64,000 bases of DNA, taken from positions 8,959,001-9,023,000 of the forward strand of contig NC_135556.1 in NCBI RefSeq assembly GCF_964340395.1. The letters are read 5' to 3'. This stretch comes from Glandiceps talaboti (Eukaryota; Hemichordata; Enteropneusta; Spengelidae). Below are positions 60,915-64,000 of the stretch, piece after piece. Position numbers and translations under genes: made by a program. The stretch's first letter is position 1, and every line of letters begins with the position of its first letter. Under the pieces are notes generated by a model that made no database searches, had not been told where the DNA came from, and saw only the letters and a list, made by a program, of their open reading frames with translations.

Positions 60915-62140
60915 AATAAAAGTGATGCAACGTGAACATATTGTATACGTTGTGAAACATTTCAACACTACTGTATCATACATCAAAGTAACCGTGACAA
61001 CAAATGCATTCTTTAGTTTTACACATACATTTTGAAAACCCGCATCGTCTAAAAACTGAAGAACTAGAAGACTGGTTGTGCTATTAAACTGAGACATTTG
61101 TGTTGTCATAGAAAGACTACTTATTTTTCAAAACTTTTAGCTGTCCGACCAGTGACAATGACAGTGTCATATGTACTTTCAAAACGCTATGTTGACTTGT
61201 CGTAAATGGTCACAAGACAGCTGTCACTAGCTGTGCTCTGTGAGCAACTATTATACAATACAGAGCCACAATTGTGGACACTATTGTAAAGACTATTTAA
61301 TATAGATAAAAAAAAAAAGAGCGCTTTGGTGCAAACAGTGGTACAAATATATACAGTTATAAGATTTTCATTCTTTAGTTATCAAATCATCAAGTTGTAT
61401 AGTCATTATCAATCTTTCGAAAGTTTTTGGAACATTATCTCTCCATGGTATAGCTATATTAAATGTGCTGTTACAACTAACTACAAGCTATCTTATGGCA
61501 AACTGTCAGTTCATAGAATTATAGGACATATAAATAAATAAATGCATATTACCAGTTATTCGCTTTCAGTTCTGCTCGTTGCCATGGTAACTAGGTGTAA
61601 GCTTCTGGCTGTTCAAATCATAAGTGACATCATGACACTTTCACAATGAAAGTCATTCCATTTGACATCATTCCAATTTGAACCAACTGGATGTTTACTG
61701 TTTTAGACCAATTAATCCAATATATATATATACTGGTTTCAAGCAACTTGAAAATAAATGCATGATTTTTAGAACTGATGAACTGTGCACTTTTATAGAA
61801 ATAACATGGTTGGTCAAGTAGTTCTGTGAAGGGGATTTGAACAAAAAACACCTGATGTTTTGAACGATATCAAGGCAGGAGTTGTCAAAATTTTTGTTTG
61901 GATAATCGGCACGGATTTGAAAGTGAAATGTAATGACTTCTAATCCAACGTTTGTAAAAAGATTTTCTATGCATGTGTACTTCAAGATAATACGTATATA
62001 GCTGACATATTTCACGTTTCACAAAGTACATCTAATATACACTACTAATTCTACTATGCAGGCTGATTTGTCACTAGTTAGAGGCTGAATTTTATTTTTT
62101 GAGTGTGGTGCTATAAAAAAATAAAGCTATTCGTTGTTTG
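60915..62140 (+). other. Probable teneurin 3' UTR
   Basis: AT-rich sequence after the stop with no ORF of note. Several AATAAA hexamers occur: overlapping the stop (60915-60920, too close to be used), 61533-61538 with 61537-61542, and 62120-62125. The last has a GT-rich downstream tract (TCGTTGTTTGTCTTG), the best cleavage context. The 3' boundary is inferred from this, not observed. Beyond it a dispersed foldback element begins at about 62493. Confidence 0.5.
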
Positions 62141-62145
62141 TCTTG
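62120..62145 (+). terminator. Candidate poly(A) signal with GT-rich downstream element
   Basis: AATAAA at 62120-62125, followed within 10-20 nt by a T/GT-rich stretch, the arrangement of metazoan cleavage/polyadenylation sites. An alternative pair of overlapping AATAAA hexamers lies at 61533-61542, with a T-rich region downstream, and may serve a shorter transcript. Confidence 0.4.
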
Positions 62146-62492
62146 AAGGCGAATAATTACCTTCCTTTTAAATAATTTCCAATTTCTATTTCGTAAATGT
62201 AACTTTACTTATCAATTTGGGTATTTCCGTACAACGAGCCTAGCTCAAATTCATGTTCAGTCAGTTTTTGATTGTATTTTTGGAGGCATTTTTTCCTTCC
62301 TTTGCAACTTTTATTGTAGAAAAGAATTGTATAAAGTAGGTGAACCAAGTATTCCTGTCGTGCCAAACTTTTGTATTGCAGATTTGGGTAATTTGTAGAA
62401 TCCCTTTACATGCTTTTAATTCTCACTTTTGAATTATGTATAAATGATAGATTTTAGGTTTATTCACATGTGTCAAGCAAACTATTTTTCGT

Positions 62493-62916
62493 AAAGGGAA
62501 ACAAGACTCCAGGAAATATGTATGTTTTCATAAACTTTGGGTTCTGGAGTCATTTCACAATTTCGCATAATATAAATCTTGCCCGAGTACCAAAATTGAA
62601 ATGTTTCACATTCATTGGTCTAATAATAGTCAACTGTTGCCTCATGGGAGTTAGCAGACATACATATGTATTAGATGAACACTTAACATTCATGACTTTA
62701 TCCAAAGGCAGTAAGCACTCAGGAGTCATGAATATTCAATGTGCAGCTAATATATATGGATGTCTGCTAAGTCCCATGATGTAATGGTTGACTAATGTGA
62801 GAACAAGAGATGTGAAGTAGATTCAGCATTTCTTGACAATCATGTAAAATTTGTGGAAACATGATATGACTTTCCAGAACCCACAGTTTAAGAAAATTTC
62901 ATGAAGTGTTCCTCTT
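62493..62916. mobile_element. Best-preserved copy of the dispersed foldback element, about 424 bp
   Basis: The left arm AAAGGGAAACAAGACTCCAGG, AAACTTTGGGTTCTGGAGTC is matched by the inverted right arm (complement: AAGAGGAACACTTCATG, AAACTGTGGGTTCTGGAAAG). A second pair (AGACATACATATGTATTAG / TATATATGGATGTCTGCTAA) lies inside. Partial copies lie in introns 5, 7, 16, 20 and 21 of the teneurin gene. Confidence 0.75.
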
Positions 62917-63414
62917 AAAGCATGTGTTTTTCATAGCTTTCATTCACATGAGTTTAGGCAAGATGTGCTCAATTATTACAAAACAAAATTTTAGAAAATT
63001 GTAAAATATTAAGTCACATGGACTTTAGCTGCCTTTCAAAACCGAAGTACAAGAAGAAGTCCATATACATATATATATATATTATATCTATTACATGTAA
63101 AAGCTATATCTCTACAGATAGTATGTATCTGGTATATTAGTTTGTAATCAGTGATTTTGATGGGTAAAACTCTTGTTTTAGAACTTTAATGTGGTGTCAA
63201 AATTCATGTGCATGAGATGTAAACTAGCTGCCGACAACAACAAAAATGTGTAAAATAATCTTCCATAACCTAGTAAAACTATCTCTAGCAGCTTTCAACT
63301 AATGTGGCTTCCACTGTAACTTTTGCATAATATCTCTAGCTGTTTTGAAAAAATTAGTTATAGGCAAACAAAATTTCTGTTCTTGCCCTGAGAAATTTCA
63401 TGTGTACATTCACT
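62917..63414. other. 3' flanking DNA
   Basis: AT-rich, no gene recognised. Confidence 0.5.
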
Positions 63415-63772
63415 ATTGGTGTATGGCGACATCCTGTCCAGCTGACAGTTCTGCAACTAGTATAGGACATAGGTGTATGGCAACATCCTGTCCAGCTGAA
63501 AGTTCTGCAACTAGTGTAGTACATAGGTGTATGGCAACATCCTGTCCAGCTGACAGTTCTGCAACTAGTGTAGTACATAGGTGTATGGCAACATCCTGTC
63601 CAGCTGACAGTTCTGCAACTAGTGTAGGACATAGGTGTATGGCAACATCCTGTCCAGCTGACAGTTCTGCAACTAGTGTAGGACATAGGTGTATGACAAC
63701 ATCCTGTCCAGCTGACAGTTCTGCAACTAGTGTAGGACATAGGTGTATGGAGACATCCTGTCCAGCAGACTA
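63415..63772. repeat. 54-bp minisatellite, about 6.6 copies
   Basis: Unit: GGTGTATGGCAACATCCTGT CCAGCTGACAGTTCTGCAAC TAGTGTAGGACATA. The length is a multiple of three, so both strands are open through the array (18-residue repeats). Copies differ at only a few positions, mostly silent noise with no coding pattern. Confidence 0.95.
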
Positions 63773-64000
63773 GAGCAAAGATTATGAATTTGTCTCCAGA
63801 ATTTAAATTTGATATTTTTTCTTGAATAGTGGATTATTTTAATATTCAAATATTAATGCTGAAACTGAACAAAATGATAATAATTAAGAAATATGGATCA
63901 AAGAGACTGTGGCTACTTCACTATATTTTGCATCAGTACCATGGTATATGTTAAATATGTCATCCAGGTTTCACTGTGTGACTGTTCCTTCATAAAGAAA
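63773..64000. other. 3' flanking DNA, end of window
   Basis: AT-rich, nothing recognised. Confidence 0.5.

Noticed and set aside
63345-63773. Possible 142-residue repeat protein (and 128 residues antisense)
   Set aside because: A 54-bp minisatellite necessarily stays open; no transcription signals or coding bias.

Overview
The window is animal nuclear DNA: AT-rich, intron-rich, and full of micro- and minisatellites, SINE-like and foldback elements. It holds one recognisable gene on the + strand, a teneurin (Ten-m/Odz family), a large type II transmembrane adhesion receptor of the nervous system. I traced 23 coding exons from 10011 to the stop codon at 60912-60914. All have GT/AG borders and the reading phase is kept at every junction, so the joined frame is open for 2702 codons plus stop. 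The 5' end of the gene (start codon and the first part of the cytoplasmic domain) lies upstream of the window. Residue numbers below start at the first complete codon of the first visible exon (10013). The organism is probably a marine invertebrate bilaterian. The sequence alone does not separate an invertebrate deuterostome from a lophotrochozoan.

Layout: 1-10010 is intron or 5' flank with several tandem arrays and one about 1.46 kb DNA transposon. Exon 1 (10011-10431) is the proline-rich cytoplasmic tail and exon 2 (14475-14695) carries the membrane span. A 16.9 kb intron full of minisatellites follows. Exons 3-4 (31584-35288) encode the juxtamembrane stalk, with a furin-type site. Exons 5-9 (37261-43108) encode eight EGF-like modules and a Cys-rich segment. 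Exons 10-12 encode the following beta-rich (TTR/FN-plug-like) region. Exons 13-17 encode the NHL beta-propeller, exons 17-21 the YD shell with its RHS-associated core, and exons 22-23 the Tox-GHH/TCAP C-terminus. The 3' UTR and 3' flank fill the rest.

Roles inferred from the family: the EGF block dimerises in cis through two modules with an odd number of cysteines (EGF2 and EGF5, both recognisable here). The propeller and YD barrel mediate trans contact (homophilic and latrophilin binding). The cytoplasmic tail engages SH3 proteins and may signal to the nucleus.

Most interesting points: (1) exon 7 is followed by three decaying tandem copies of its own 3' end plus splice donor, and one decoy donor would extend the exon by exactly 138 nt in frame; (2) a candidate 6-nt microexon lies in the intron that splits the propeller where vertebrate teneurins carry an alternatively spliced insert; (3) a TAA-flanked DNA transposon is nested cleanly inside a minisatellite; (4) several foldback MITE families and an antisense tRNA-derived SINE family sit in the introns, some close to splice acceptors. 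I found no second protein gene, no tRNA or rRNA gene and no CRISPR array.
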